A stretch of 64,000 bases of DNA from an uncultured Lachnospiraceae bacterium (GTDB lineage Bacteria; Bacillota; Clostridia; Lachnospirales; Lachnospiraceae). The translations under genes were made by a program, and so were the position numbers. Positions within the stretch are counted from its first letter, which is position 1; each line of letters opens with the position of its first letter. The notes beneath the pieces were generated by a model. That model was not told the origin of the DNA, made no database searches, and worked only from the letters and a program-made list of their open reading frames with translations. The stretch lies in contig CATJIO010000084.1 of assembly GCA_949740725.1 (NCBI GenBank), positions 1-64,000 on the forward strand, written 5' to 3'. Shown piece after piece: positions 1-8,064 of the stretch.

Positions 1-461
1 CGGCTATGTACTTAAATGGTTCCTGGCTGCCCAATGAGGTTAAGGATATGGCGGGAGATGACTTTGTATGGGGATGCTTCAGCTATCCGGAAGTAGAGGG
101 TGGCACTGACGGAATTGACGCTGCAAACTACGGCGCACAGGTACTGGCGATTAATAAGGATTCTAAGAATGCAGAGAATGCATTTAAGTTAATCTGCTAT
201 ATCACCAAAGGCGAATTTGACCAGAAACTGTCTGAGCTTTCCATCGGTATCCCGGCAGATTCTTCTAACACTCAGTGGCCGGAGCTGATTGCCTGCGTGA
301 AGCCGGTTATGGACAGCATGACTACCCGTTATCCGTGGGCGGCAGGAGCAGAAGCTAATGCTGACATGACTCCGATTATTAAGGAGAACTTCTTAAGTCT
401 CTGCGGCGGCAGCATCGATGCCCAAGGATTTGTGGATGCATTAAAGAAAGCAGGGAATTAA
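1..461 (+). CDS. Sugar ABC transporter substrate-binding protein, C-terminal part
   Basis: The reading frame is already open at base 3, so this is the last ~150 residues of a longer gene whose start lies outside the window. The visible part has the look of the C-terminal lobe of a family 1 extracellular solute-binding protein: a MYLNGSW segment, an AINKDSKNAENAFKLI helix typical of the family, and a terminal amphipathic helix ending DALKKAGN. Two CUT1-type permeases follow on the same strand after a hairpin, which supports a binding lipoprotein that captures a sugar or oligosaccharide outside the cell. The substrate cannot be read from this fragment. Confidence 0.85.
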   Translation, partial: AMYLNGSWLPNEVKDMAGDDFVWGCFSYPEVEGGTDGIDAANYGAQVLAINKDSKNAENAFKLICYITKGEFDQKLSELSIGIPADSSNTQWPELIACVKPVMDSMTTRYPWAAGAEANADMTPIIKENFLSLCGGSIDAQGFVDALKKAGN

Positions 462-487
462 CTGCAGACTCAACAAGGAAAATTTCA

Positions 488-520
488 GATGGCGGCAGGC
501 TAAGCTGCCGCCATCTTCTC
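488..520 (+). terminator. Intercistronic hairpin between binding protein and permeases
   Basis: A perfect 11-bp inverted repeat (GATGGCGGCAG at 488-498 pairing with CTGCCGCCATC at 505-515, 6-nt loop) is followed only by a weak pyrimidine stretch (ttctcattt). It sits just after the binding-protein stop codon. Such hairpins commonly stabilise the abundant binding-protein message or partly attenuate transcription into the permease genes; that role is inferred. Confidence 0.6.
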
Positions 521-577
521 ATTTAATCCCCTGTGCCCAAAACATTCCCTTTGCGTTCAGGAAAGGAGGGAAGCGGA

Positions 578-1483
578 ATGAAACGAAATAAAGGCATGAT
601 TCTTGCATTTCTGACACCGGCAGTGGCCATCTTTTCCATTGTTTTCCTGTATCCAATCGTCCGTACCATTATTATGAGCTTTTTTAAGATTGACGGGATC
701 ACGGATCCAGTGTCTAAGTGGCAGTTTACCGGATTAGCGAATTTTATCAAGCTGGCCAATACCAGCTTATTTCGCACGTCCATGTGGAACCTGTTCCGCA
801 TCTGGCTGATTGGCGGCGTGATCGTCATGTCGCTGGCATTGCTTTTTGCGGTGATCATTACTAGTGGGATCCGCTTTAAAAGCTTTTTCCGGGCGGTGAT
901 TTATCTGCCAAATATTGTCAGTGCGGTAGCCCTGGCTACCATGTGGCTCCAATACGTGTACAGCCCAAAGTTCGGCTTGCTGAAAACCGTATTTTCCAAA
1001 TTGGGGCTGACTTCCTTGGCTAAGATCCAGTGGCTGGACAATGATCATAAGTTTATGGCCCTGCTTCTGGCCTACTGCTTTGGAATGGTCGGCTACCATA
1101 TGCTGATCTTTGCCAGTGGCATCGAGCGGATCAGCTCCGACTACTTCGAGGCGGCCACGCTGGACGGAGCCAATAAGCGGAATCAGTTCCGCTACATCAC
1201 CATGCCCCTGTTAAAGGGCGTATTCCGGACGAATATTACCATGTGGAGCGTTACCAGTGTAGGTTTCTTTGTGTGGTCTCAGCTGTTTTCCACGGTTACG
1301 GCGGATACCCAGACCATCACACCTATGGTTTATATGTATATGCAGATCTTCGGCGCGGGAAACAGTGTGACAGAGCGGAACTCCGGACTGGGAGCAGCCA
1401 TCGGGGTACTCCTCAGCGTCTGTGTGGTTGCTATCTTCTGGCTGTGTAACCATCTCCTGCGGGATGATGATCTGGAATTTTAA
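578..1483 (+). CDS. CUT1-family sugar ABC transporter permease (MalF-like)
   Basis: Inner-membrane subunit of an ABC sugar importer, about 301 residues. The ATG at 578 follows GGAAAGGAGGG with normal spacing; an in-frame ATG at 533 has no such site. The first hydrophobic helix begins near residue 8 (MILAFLTPAVAIFSIVF), followed by about five more. The EAA loop that docks the ATPase is visible near residue 190 (EAATLDGANKRNQFRYITMP). The next gene is a second permease 16 bases downstream, so the two form the usual heterodimer. No ATPase gene lies nearby, as is common for CUT1 systems using a shared MsmK-type ATPase. Confidence 0.9.
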   Translation: MKRNKGMILAFLTPAVAIFSIVFLYPIVRTIIMSFFKIDGITDPVSKWQFTGLANFIKLANTSLFRTSMWNLFRIWLIGGVIVMSLALLFAVIITSGIRFKSFFRAVIYLPNIVSAVALATMWLQYVYSPKFGLLKTVFSKLGLTSLAKIQWLDNDHKFMALLLAYCFGMVGYHMLIFASGIERISSDYFEAATLDGANKRNQFRYITMPLLKGVFRTNITMWSVTSVGFFVWSQLFSTVTADTQTITPMVYMYMQIFGAGNSVTERNSGLGAAIGVLLSVCVVAIFWLCNHLLRDDDLEF

Positions 1484-1499
1484 AGGAGGGGAGAAGGCT

Positions 1500-2375
1500 A
1501 TGGCAAAAGAAAAAAAGTACCGTGAAGCGGTAAACTGGAAAAGAGAGATGCGGCTGGCCCCGGGATATCTGATTTTATTGATCTGGATTTCCTTTACCTT
1601 TGTCCTGCTAGGATGGGTTCTCCTGGCCAGCTTTTCCACAACGAAGGAGATCTTTTCCAATAAGCTTCTGGCCTCCGGGCTTCATGTTGAGAACTATGTA
1701 AAGGCCTGGATTAATTCTGATGTGGCGGGGATCTTCCGAAATTCCCTGGTATATTCCATTATCGCCTGTTCTCTGTTAATCGTGATCTGCGCGCCGGCGG
1801 CGTATGTTCTGTCCCGTTTTATTTTCCCGGGAAATAAGCTGATTCAGACTGGATTCGTGTCCGCCATGGGGGTCCCGGTGGTAATGATTGTGCTTCCCCT
1901 CTTTGGCATTGTGGCGAATCTGGGGATTTTAAATCATGTGCTCAGCAATGGGATTCTATTGATTTTCTTGTATATTGGAATCAATATCCCCTATACCACC
2001 ATCTTCCTTATGACCTTTTTCGGCAATCTCTCCAGGGCCTTTGAGGAAGCGGCTGCCATTGATGGCTGCCCGCCTACCAAGACATTCTGGCTGATTATGC
2101 TGCCCATGGCGAAGCCGGGGATCATTACCGTCACGATCTTTAACTTTATCAATATCTGGAATGAATACTTTATCTCCTTGATTTTCGCCAACTCCGACCA
2201 GCTTAGGCCTATCGCAGTAGGCTTGTACTCCATGATTAATTCCATGAAGTATACCGGAGACTGGGCCGGCATGTTCGCGGCAGTGGTGATCGTATTCCTT
2301 CCCACCTTTATCCTTTATCTTTTCCTGTCGGAAAAGATCATTGCCGGTGTTACCGGAGGAGGGGTAAAGGGATAA
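1500..2375 (+). CDS. CUT1-family sugar ABC transporter permease (MalG-like)
   Basis: Partner permease of the preceding gene, about 291 residues. The ATG at 1500 follows AAAGGAGGGG. It has the MalG pattern: a cytoplasmic N-terminal tail rich in Lys/Arg, a first helix around residues 22-45, and an EAA loop near residue 182 (EEAAAIDGCPPTKTFWLIML). The protein ends in a short Gly-rich tail (VTGGGVKG), as in the family. It is cotranscribed with the upstream permease. Substrate unknown. Confidence 0.9.
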   Translation: MAKEKKYREAVNWKREMRLAPGYLILLIWISFTFVLLGWVLLASFSTTKEIFSNKLLASGLHVENYVKAWINSDVAGIFRNSLVYSIIACSLLIVICAPAAYVLSRFIFPGNKLIQTGFVSAMGVPVVMIVLPLFGIVANLGILNHVLSNGILLIFLYIGINIPYTTIFLMTFFGNLSRAFEEAAAIDGCPPTKTFWLIMLPMAKPGIITVTIFNFINIWNEYFISLIFANSDQLRPIAVGLYSMINSMKYTGDWAGMFAAVVIVFLPTFILYLFLSEKIIAGVTGGGVKG

Positions 2376-2378
2376 GCG

Positions 2379-2462
2379 ATGAAGATTATCGTCTTGTCGG
2401 ATATTGACCGGGAGACCATCACGAAGATGAAGGAACATGATTTGATAGATCATCAGAGATGA
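2379..2462 (+). CDS. Possible 27-codon ORF or truncated gene remnant
   Basis: An ATG three bases after the permease stop, preceded by GGAGGAGGGGTAAAGGG, opens a 27-residue frame beginning MKIIVLSDIDRE and ending at TGA 2460-2462. The first eight residues resemble the start of metallophosphoesterases (MKIIVLSD), but the frame ends at once and a promoter follows. It may be a real short peptide, a coupling ORF, or the 5' end of a deleted gene. No function can be assigned. Confidence 0.25.
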   Translation: MKIIVLSDIDRETITKMKEHDLIDHQR

Positions 2463-2468
2463 AAACTA

Positions 2469-2497
2469 TTGATTTTTATCGTTGAATCGTGTATACT
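2469..2497 (+). promoter_or_regulatory. Sigma-A-type promoter of the nickel/peptide transporter operon
   Basis: TTGATT at 2469-2474 and TATACT at 2492-2497 with an exact 17-bp spacer. It lies about 200 bases before the start codon and just ahead of a structured leader, so transcription should begin near 2504. Confidence 0.7.
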
Positions 2498-2503
2498 ATT
2501 TAA

Positions 2504-2657
2504 GTTGGCAAGAAGCTGACAGACGGATGCAGAAGCATTTCAGGAATAACCTTCGTATGTTCTGGGTACAGCCCAGACGCATAATTTACCGTAATCATGA
2601 ATCGTATGCTTAGAAAGCACGCATTTCCTCAGAAGAGGGACTGGGTGCTTTCTTTTT
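2504..2657 (+). promoter_or_regulatory. Structured 5' leader, candidate riboswitch or attenuator
   Basis: About 150 bases between the promoter and the transporter operon hold several complementary segments. CTGGG 2562-2566 and CCCAG 2572-2576 form a hairpin. GCATA at 2579-2583 can pair with TATG at 2556-2559 or with TATGC at 2605-2609, so these pairings compete. AAGCAT 2533-2538 is complementary to ATGCTT 2606-2611, directly before an intrinsic terminator. This is the architecture of a transcription-attenuating riboswitch. I could not match it to a class by eye; the NiCo (czcD) GGCAG pattern and a cobalamin box are not evident. The transporter context suggests a metal or peptide-related ligand, which is inference. 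Confidence 0.5.
2612..2657 (+). terminator. Intrinsic terminator in the transporter leader
   Basis: AGAAAGCAC (2612-2620) pairs perfectly with GTGCTTTCT (2645-2653), an inner CCTC-AGAA-GAGG hairpin sits inside, and the 3' arm runs into TTTTT (2653-2657). It lies upstream of the coding region it would control. Confidence 0.75.
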
Positions 2658-2699
2658 ACGAAGAGACCGGGACGACTAATCAAGAAAGGATATATTTAC

Positions 2700-4331
2700 A
2701 TGAAATTTTGGAAATTCCAGAAAGTTTTTCTGGCAGCGCTTTTTTTGGCAGCCTTGCTCACCGCTTGTGGGGGGAGGACAGGAGATGAGGGAGACAAAGA
2801 GGAGCAGGGCGGTATCAGGGACAGCGTGGTCATCGCCATCGGCTCAGAGCCGGAGACTTTGGATCCGACCAAGGGCTGGGGACATGGGAATTCGCCTATT
2901 GTGCAGAGCACGCTGGTAAGATATACTGCGGATCTGACCTTTGAGAATGATCTGGCGGCCACCTATCAACTATCGGAGGATAGATTGACCTGGACGTTTA
3001 CCCTTCGGGAGGACGCTTTCTTTACCGATGGGGAGAGGGTTACCGCCTCGGATGTTGTCTTTACCCTGGAGACGGCCAAGGCGGCTAGGGGGTCAGTGGA
3101 TCTGACCTATATGGAGGAGGCAGTTGCGCTGGATGAACAGACGGTTGCCATCTCCCTCTCGAAGCCCACCTCTATCTTTCTCAATACCCTGGCCTCTATA
3201 GGGATTGTCCCGGAACACGCCTACAGCGAGGATTACGGCAGAAATCCCATTGGTTCTGGCCCTTATCAGCTGGCAGAGTGGAGGCCCCAGGAGCAGATAA
3301 TCTTCACCGCCAATGAAAACTATTACGGCGGGGCCCCGGCCATTAAGCGGGTTACGGTGGTCTTCATGTCAGAGGATGCCGCCCTGGCTGCAGTGCAGGC
3401 AGGGGAGGGGGACGTGGCCTATTCTTCCGCCACCCTTGGGAAGACCCTGGTAAAGGGCTATCACGTGGAGGCTATTCCTTCAGCAGATAACCGCGGCTTT
3501 ACCCTTCCCATGGCGCCAGATGAGGGAAAGACTACGGAGAATGGCGCGCCTATTGGCAATGATGTGACCTGCCATCTGGAAATCCGTCAGGCCATCGCCT
3601 ATGCCATTGACCGCCAGCTGGTGGCAGATATGGTGTTAAATGGCTTTGGCCGTCCAGCCTATTCAGAAAATGACGGGATGCCCTGGAATAATCCGGAGGT
3701 GAAGATTGAGACGGATCTGGACTATGGGAGAAAGCTGCTGGCAGATGCCGGATGGCAGGACAGGGACGGGGATGGCATCGTGGAAAAGGATGGGGTCAAA
3801 GCGGAGTTTACCTGCATCTACCCTGCCGGTGATTCGGTACGCCAGGCTGTGGCTATGGCAGCGGCAGAGCAGGTATTGGCGGTAGGGATCAAGATCCATG
3901 TGGAAGGGGTCAGCTGGGATGAGATCACGGAGCGCATGTTTTCCCATGCGGTGATGATGGGCTGGGGTTCCTCCAGTCCCAATGAAACCTATTATCTCTA
4001 TCGCTCCCAGGGGGCCCTGCTGGATGATTTCTATAATCCGGAGGGCTATGAGAGCGAAGTGACCGACCATTATCTCCAGGCGGCTATGGAAGCTTCCACG
4101 GCAGAGGAGGCCAATGGGTGTTGGCAGAAGGTACAGTGGGACGGCTCTGTTGGCACGGCCATGAAGGGGGCATGTCCCTGGGTCTGGATTGTCAATCTGG
4201 ATCATGTGACTTATGTCCGGGACGGCCTTTCCATCGGGGAGCAGCCCATCCATGGACACGGCCATGGCCTGCCTCTGATTCAAAATCTGGAGGAGTGGAG
4301 CTGGGAAGATCAGACAGGAGCAGAAAGGTAG
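2700..4331 (+). CDS. Family 5 substrate-binding lipoprotein, nickel/peptide type
   Basis: 543-residue exported lipoprotein: a hydrophobic signal ends in the lipobox LLTAC with Cys23 as lipidation site. It begins with the family 5 (DppA/OppA/NikA) signature region (IGSEPETLDPTKGWGHGN), has the YEPLV-like equivalent STLVRYTADL, and a GSGPYQLAEW segment near residue 180. Near the C-terminus is a histidine cluster (PIHGHGHGLP), which could bind metal directly. Two permeases and two ATPases follow, giving a complete importer. Nickel, a metal-chelate or a peptide are all possible substrates; nickel is suggested only by the family branch and the histidines. Expression is probably controlled by the leader RNA. 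Confidence 0.85.
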   Translation: MKFWKFQKVFLAALFLAALLTACGGRTGDEGDKEEQGGIRDSVVIAIGSEPETLDPTKGWGHGNSPIVQSTLVRYTADLTFENDLAATYQLSEDRLTWTFTLREDAFFTDGERVTASDVVFTLETAKAARGSVDLTYMEEAVALDEQTVAISLSKPTSIFLNTLASIGIVPEHAYSEDYGRNPIGSGPYQLAEWRPQEQIIFTANENYYGGAPAIKRVTVVFMSEDAALAAVQAGEGDVAYSSATLGKTLVKGYHVEAIPSADNRGFTLPMAPDEGKTTENGAPIGNDVTCHLEIRQAIAYAIDRQLVADMVLNGFGRPAYSENDGMPWNNPEVKIETDLDYGRKLLADAGWQDRDGDGIVEKDGVKAEFTCIYPAGDSVRQAVAMAAAEQVLAVGIKIHVEGVSWDEITERMFSHAVMMGWGSSSPNETYYLYRSQGALLDDFYNPEGYESEVTDHYLQAAMEASTAEEANGCWQKVQWDGSVGTAMKGACPWVWIVNLDHVTYVRDGLSIGEQPIHGHGHGLPLIQNLEEWSWEDQTGAER

Positions 4332-4334
4332 CTT

Positions 4335-5330
4335 ATGAAAGGAACTTTGGGGCGTCTTGCCCGTATTTTTCTTACTTACAGTGTAAAAATGATCACCGTG
4401 TTGCTGGCGGTAAGCGCGCTCTCCTTTGCCCTGGTCAGCCAGTCGCCGGTGGATCCGGTGCAGCAGTACATCTTGGGCTTTGGAACAGCCATCTCTCCGG
4501 CGCAGCGGGCACAGATTGAGGACTACTGGGGTGTGAATAAGCCTCCTGTAGAGCGATACCTTCACTGGCTTTCCGAGCTTTTGCAGGGCAATCTTGGGGA
4601 ATCCCTTCTCTACCGCCGGCCGGTGGCGGATATCATTGGCGAGCGTTTCCTCAATTCTCTTGGGCTGATGCTTTGCGCATGGATACTGGCTGGAGTCATT
4701 GGTTTTACCCTGGGATGCGTTATGGGGATGTACCGGGATCATTGGCCAGATAAGCTTTTACGGAGAATGTGCTACAGTTTAAGCTCAATTCCCACCTTCT
4801 GGCTGGGGTTGATGTTCCTTTTGATGTTTGCCGTGTGGCTGAGATGGTTTCCCATCGGTTTTTCCTCCCCAGTGGGGCTGTTGGATGAGGAAGTCACCAT
4901 TGGGCAGAAGCTTTATCACCTGATCCTGCCGGCATTTACCCTGAGCTTGGCCTCCTTCGCAAATATCGCCCTCCATACCCGTCAGAAGTTGGCAGATGTG
5001 TTGAACAGCGAATACGTTTTATTCGCCCGGGCCAGGGGGGAAGGACAGTGGACGATTCTTCGTAGGCACGGGCTTCGGAATATCCTGCTTCCAGCAATAA
5101 CTCTGCAGTTTGCCTCCTTTGCGGAGCTCTTCGGCGGATCGGTTCTGGCGGAAAATGTATTCAGCTATCCGGGGCTGGGCAGTGCAGTGTCAGCGGCAGG
5201 GCTGAATTCTGACGTGCCGCTGCTTCTGGGGGTGACGTTATTCTCCACCTTATTTGTCTGTGTGGGAAATATGACGGCAAATCTGCTTTACGGGATCATC
5301 GATCCTCAGATACGGGAGGTGGGCGCGTGA
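4335..5330 (+). CDS. Dpp/Opp/Nik-type ABC permease, NikB/DppB-like
   Basis: 331-residue inner-membrane permease. It starts three bases after the binding-protein stop. It has the DppB/NikB N-terminal plan: helix at residues 14-34, then SPVDPVQQYILG and YWGVNKPPVERYLHWL, which match the conserved extracytoplasmic segment, and about five further helices. The EAA-like loop is at YVLFARARGEGQWTILRRHG. It ends by overlapping the next permease by four bases (GTGA), showing translational coupling. Confidence 0.9.
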   Translation: MKGTLGRLARIFLTYSVKMITVLLAVSALSFALVSQSPVDPVQQYILGFGTAISPAQRAQIEDYWGVNKPPVERYLHWLSELLQGNLGESLLYRRPVADIIGERFLNSLGLMLCAWILAGVIGFTLGCVMGMYRDHWPDKLLRRMCYSLSSIPTFWLGLMFLLMFAVWLRWFPIGFSSPVGLLDEEVTIGQKLYHLILPAFTLSLASFANIALHTRQKLADVLNSEYVLFARARGEGQWTILRRHGLRNILLPAITLQFASFAELFGGSVLAENVFSYPGLGSAVSAAGLNSDVPLLLGVTLFSTLFVCVGNMTANLLYGIIDPQIREVGA

Positions 5331-6151
5331 GAAGCTTAAACCGGCGGAAGAAACTCCTGCTTTTGACGGTTGGGATGGGGGTGGTTTTCTTTGGGATATA
5401 TGGATTGGGCATTCTGATCCCTGAGGAATGGGTGGCTGGCAGTTTTTTAAGCGCCAGACAGCCCCCTAGTCTGGCCCACCCCTTCGGCACAGACGCACTG
5501 GGACGGGATTTGCTGTTGCGCACCTTGAAAGGTTTGTCCGTGAGCACGACGGTGGGGCTGATTGCTTCCGGCGTCAGCGCGGTTATCGCCCTGCTGGTGG
5601 GCATTGCTGCCGCCACAGGATCCAGATGGATGGATGGGGCTATCAGCTGGCTGATTGATCTGGTGATGGGGGTTCCCCACACCATATTGATTATCCTTAT
5701 CTCCTTTGCCATGGGGCGGGGCTTAAAAGGGCTGCTGGTGGGGATCGCGGCTACCCATTGGTGCAGTCTGGCCCGGCTGATCCGGGGGGAGGTGCTGCAG
5801 CTGCGATCCCAGCAGTATGTGGCAGTGTCCAGAAAGTTGGGGAAATCCAGTGGATGGATCCTGATCTATCATCTGTTGCCCCATTTACTGCCTCAGTTTT
5901 TTGTAGGGCTGGTGCTCATGTTTCCTCATGCTATTCTCCACGAAGCCGCTATCTCCTTCCTGGGCTTCGGCCTGCCGCCGGAACAGCCAGCCATCGGCAT
6001 CATCTTATCAGAAAGTATGGGGTATCTCTCCGCTGGCCTGTGGTGGCCTGCAGTGCTGCCGGGGTTGACCCTGGTGCTGCTGGTATTGCTGGTGGACAAT
6101 TTGGGAGAACAGCTCCAAAGCCTCTTTGATCCCTCCAGCGCTCAGGAGTAG
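5327..6151 (+). CDS. Dpp/Opp/Nik-type ABC permease, NikC/DppC-like
   Basis: 274-residue partner permease with a GTG start inside the previous stop (GTGA). The sequence HPFGTDALGRDLLLRTLKG is the hallmark of DppC/NikC proteins just before the transport domain. The EAA-like loop (YVAVSRKLGKSSGWILIYHL) and the conserved FLGFGLPPEQPAIGIIL region are present. A 173-base gap separates it from the first ATPase gene and holds a short ORF and a hairpin, so the ATPase genes may be regulated separately. Confidence 0.9.
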   Translation: MRSLNRRKKLLLLTVGMGVVFFGIYGLGILIPEEWVAGSFLSARQPPSLAHPFGTDALGRDLLLRTLKGLSVSTTVGLIASGVSAVIALLVGIAAATGSRWMDGAISWLIDLVMGVPHTILIILISFAMGRGLKGLLVGIAATHWCSLARLIRGEVLQLRSQQYVAVSRKLGKSSGWILIYHLLPHLLPQFFVGLVLMFPHAILHEAAISFLGFGLPPEQPAIGIILSESMGYLSAGLWWPAVLPGLTLVLLVLLVDNLGEQLQSLFDPSSAQE

Positions 6152-6243
6152 GGGATGGGAATCGCCACTCCAGATATAGAGGGCGAGAGAACATATGCAG
6201 CAAAGGAAGTGAACGGGTGAAAGAAAAAAGAAGAAAGGATAAC

Positions 6244-6309
6244 ATGGACACACACATCTTTCACCTTTTGTGTTTATGCCTCAAATGAAAGTGCAGGCGC
6301 TTTCGCCTG
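6244..6309 (+). promoter_or_regulatory. Possible leader ORF plus hairpin ahead of the ATPase genes
   Basis: In the gap between permease and ATPase genes, AAAGGAT precedes an ATG at 6244 opening a 14-codon frame (MDTHIFHLLCLCLK, stop 6286-6288). A few bases later comes a perfect hairpin CAGGCG-CTTT-CGCCTG (6294-6309). The downstream ATPase start at 6325 has a poor ribosome site. This could couple or attenuate ATPase expression. There is no T-tract, so it is not a terminator. Confidence 0.3.
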
Positions 6310-6324
6310 AGGTTTGGTGCAAAA

Positions 6325-7260
6325 ATGGAACAGAAAAAAGAAACCTTGCTGGAGATCCACAATCTATCTGTCTCTTTCCGGATGTATGACCACGGCCTAA
6401 AGCAGCAGGATCTTCAGGTGATCTCCGATCTGTATCTCACTGTACATCCTGGGGAGATCGTGGCAGTGGCCGGATCTTCCGGATCTGGGAAAAGCCTGCT
6501 TGCCTCTGCCATCCTGGGGATCCTCCCCGGCAATGCCACTGTGCGGGGACATCTCCACTATCAGGGACAGGAGCTGACCCCAGAGCGGCAGAAGGCGCTG
6601 CGGGGAAAGGAAATTGCCTTGGTGCCCCAGTCTGTGGCCTACCTGGATCCGCTGATGAAGGTAGGGGCCCAGGCAGATGGACATGAACGGCCGCGGCCCA
6701 CGAAGAAGCGCAGACAGCTGTTTCAGCGGTTTGGGCTGCCGGAGGAAACGGCGCGGCGTTACCCTTTCCAGCTTTCCGGCGGTATGGCCAGGCGTGTGCT
6801 GGTGTCCACGGCGCTGCTCACCGAGGCCAAGCTGGTGATTGCCGATGAGCCTACGCCGGGCATGGGCCTGGCCCAGGCCCTGGAAGCGCTGCGGATGTTC
6901 CGGGAAATGGCGGACGAGGGCAGGGCGGTGATTCTCATTACCCATGATATTGATTTGGCCTTCGAATTTGCTGACCGGGTCGCGGTATTTTACGGGGGAA
7001 CCACAGTGGAGACTGCCCCAGCCTCAGATTTTAAGGAGGGGCCAAGCGCGCTGCGCCATCCCTATTCCAAGGCGCTGTGGTCAGCCCTGCCCCAAAATGG
7101 TTTTCACCCTATTCCGGGATTCCAGCCTTATGCCGGGAGCTTGCCTAGAGGCTGTCTCTTTGCGCCCCGCTGCCCGGATAAAACGCCCCAGTGCATGACA
7201 GACGTACCGCCGGTACGGGAGGTGCGGGGCGGGGAAGTGAGGTGCTATTATGGCTCTTGA
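6325..7260 (+). CDS. Dpp/Opp/Nik-type ABC transporter ATPase, NikD/DppD-like
   Basis: 311-residue cytoplasmic ATPase. Walker A is GSSGSGKS (about residues 50-57), the Q-loop is VPQSVAYLDP, the signature is LSGGMARRVLV, Walker B is LVIADEPTPG and the switch His is in LITHD. A C-terminal oligopeptide/dipeptide-type extension with two cysteines (RGCLFAPRCPDKTPQC) identifies the Dpp/Opp/Nik family rather than a generic ATPase. It overlaps the second ATPase gene by 11 bases. It powers import through the two permeases upstream. Confidence 0.9.
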   Translation: MEQKKETLLEIHNLSVSFRMYDHGLKQQDLQVISDLYLTVHPGEIVAVAGSSGSGKSLLASAILGILPGNATVRGHLHYQGQELTPERQKALRGKEIALVPQSVAYLDPLMKVGAQADGHERPRPTKKRRQLFQRFGLPEETARRYPFQLSGGMARRVLVSTALLTEAKLVIADEPTPGMGLAQALEALRMFREMADEGRAVILITHDIDLAFEFADRVAVFYGGTTVETAPASDFKEGPSALRHPYSKALWSALPQNGFHPIPGFQPYAGSLPRGCLFAPRCPDKTPQCMTDVPPVREVRGGEVRCYYGS

Positions 7261-7885
7261 GGCTCAGGGGCTTTCCTTTCGCTATCATAAAAATCAGCCG
7301 TGGATCATAAAGGACTGCAATCTAAACATCCAGAAGGGCCAGCGCCTGGCTGTCTTTGCCCCCAGCGGCCATGGCAAGACCACCCTTGCTATGCTGTTGG
7401 CCGGTTATCTGGAGCCTACTAAGGGACAGATCCTTCTGGATGGGAAACCTCTGCCTGAAACGGGGGTATGTCCGGTGCAGCTGATCCTCCAGCACCCGGA
7501 GAAGGCGGTGAATCCCCGATGGCGATTAAGGCGTGTGCTGGAGGAAAGTGGCCGGCTGTCAGAGGAGCTGCTTTATGCTTTTGGCATTGAGGGCGCCTGG
7601 CTGGATCGGTTCCCCAGAGAGCTTTCTGGCGGGGAGCTGCAGCGGTTTTGCGTGGCCAGAGCGCTGATGAGTGGTGCAGATTATCTGATCTGCGATGAGA
7701 TCACCACTATGTTGGATGTGATTACCCAGGCGCAAATCTGGCATGTAGTTCTGGAGGAGGTCAGAAAGCGGGACATGGGGCTCATTGCCGTTACCCATAA
7801 TCATCATCTGGCGGAACGGATCGCCACAGAGACGCTGACACTTCCCACAGATTTTTCAGGGACTTTACCTCCTCTTCACCCATAA
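7250..7885 (+). CDS. Dpp/Opp/Nik-type ABC transporter ATPase, NikE/DppF-like
   Basis: Second ATPase, 211 residues, start ATG inside the end of the first ATPase gene. Walker A is PSGHGKTT, the signature is LSGGELQRF, Walker B is YLICDEITTMLD and the H-loop is AVTHNHH. It lacks the C-terminal extension seen in many DppF proteins and is short for the family (usually 250-330), but all ATP-binding motifs are intact. It completes the five-gene importer. Confidence 0.88.
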   Translation: MALEAQGLSFRYHKNQPWIIKDCNLNIQKGQRLAVFAPSGHGKTTLAMLLAGYLEPTKGQILLDGKPLPETGVCPVQLILQHPEKAVNPRWRLRRVLEESGRLSEELLYAFGIEGAWLDRFPRELSGGELQRFCVARALMSGADYLICDEITTMLDVITQAQIWHVVLEEVRKRDMGLIAVTHNHHLAERIATETLTLPTDFSGTLPPLHP

Positions 7886-7890
7886 AAGTG

Positions 7891-7950
7891 CCTGCAGGAT
7901 ACATTCCGGTGAGCAAGGGCCACAAATCCATTGGAGCGGTTTGTGCAGGC
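7891..7950 (+). repeat. Nested inverted repeats after the transporter operon
   Basis: GCCTGCA (7891-7897) is complementary to TGCAGGC (7944-7950), and CACAAA (7921-7926) to TTTGTG (7940-7945). The two right arms overlap by two bases. No T-run follows, so a terminator role is uncertain. Confidence 0.3.
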
Positions 7951-7964
7951 ATGCCGCGTGCTCC

Positions 7965-7993
7965 TTTACTTCTTTGCCTGATTTATATATAAT
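7965..7993 (+). promoter_or_regulatory. Promoter of the YunG-like gene
   Basis: TTTACT (7965-7970), 17-bp spacer, perfect TATAAT (7988-7993), 72 bases before the start codon at 8065. Confidence 0.5.
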
Positions 7994-8064
7994 GATAGGG
8001 GGTAAAGGTATTTCGAACATTATATACAGGATATATTGGGGAAAAGGAAAGGTCAGGTGGAAAA

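Noticed and set aside
3663..4742. 359-codon open frame on the minus strand
   Set aside because: It is antisense to the binding lipoprotein and permease genes, has no ribosome site and its His/Pro/Arg-rich translation resembles no family; it is a coding shadow.
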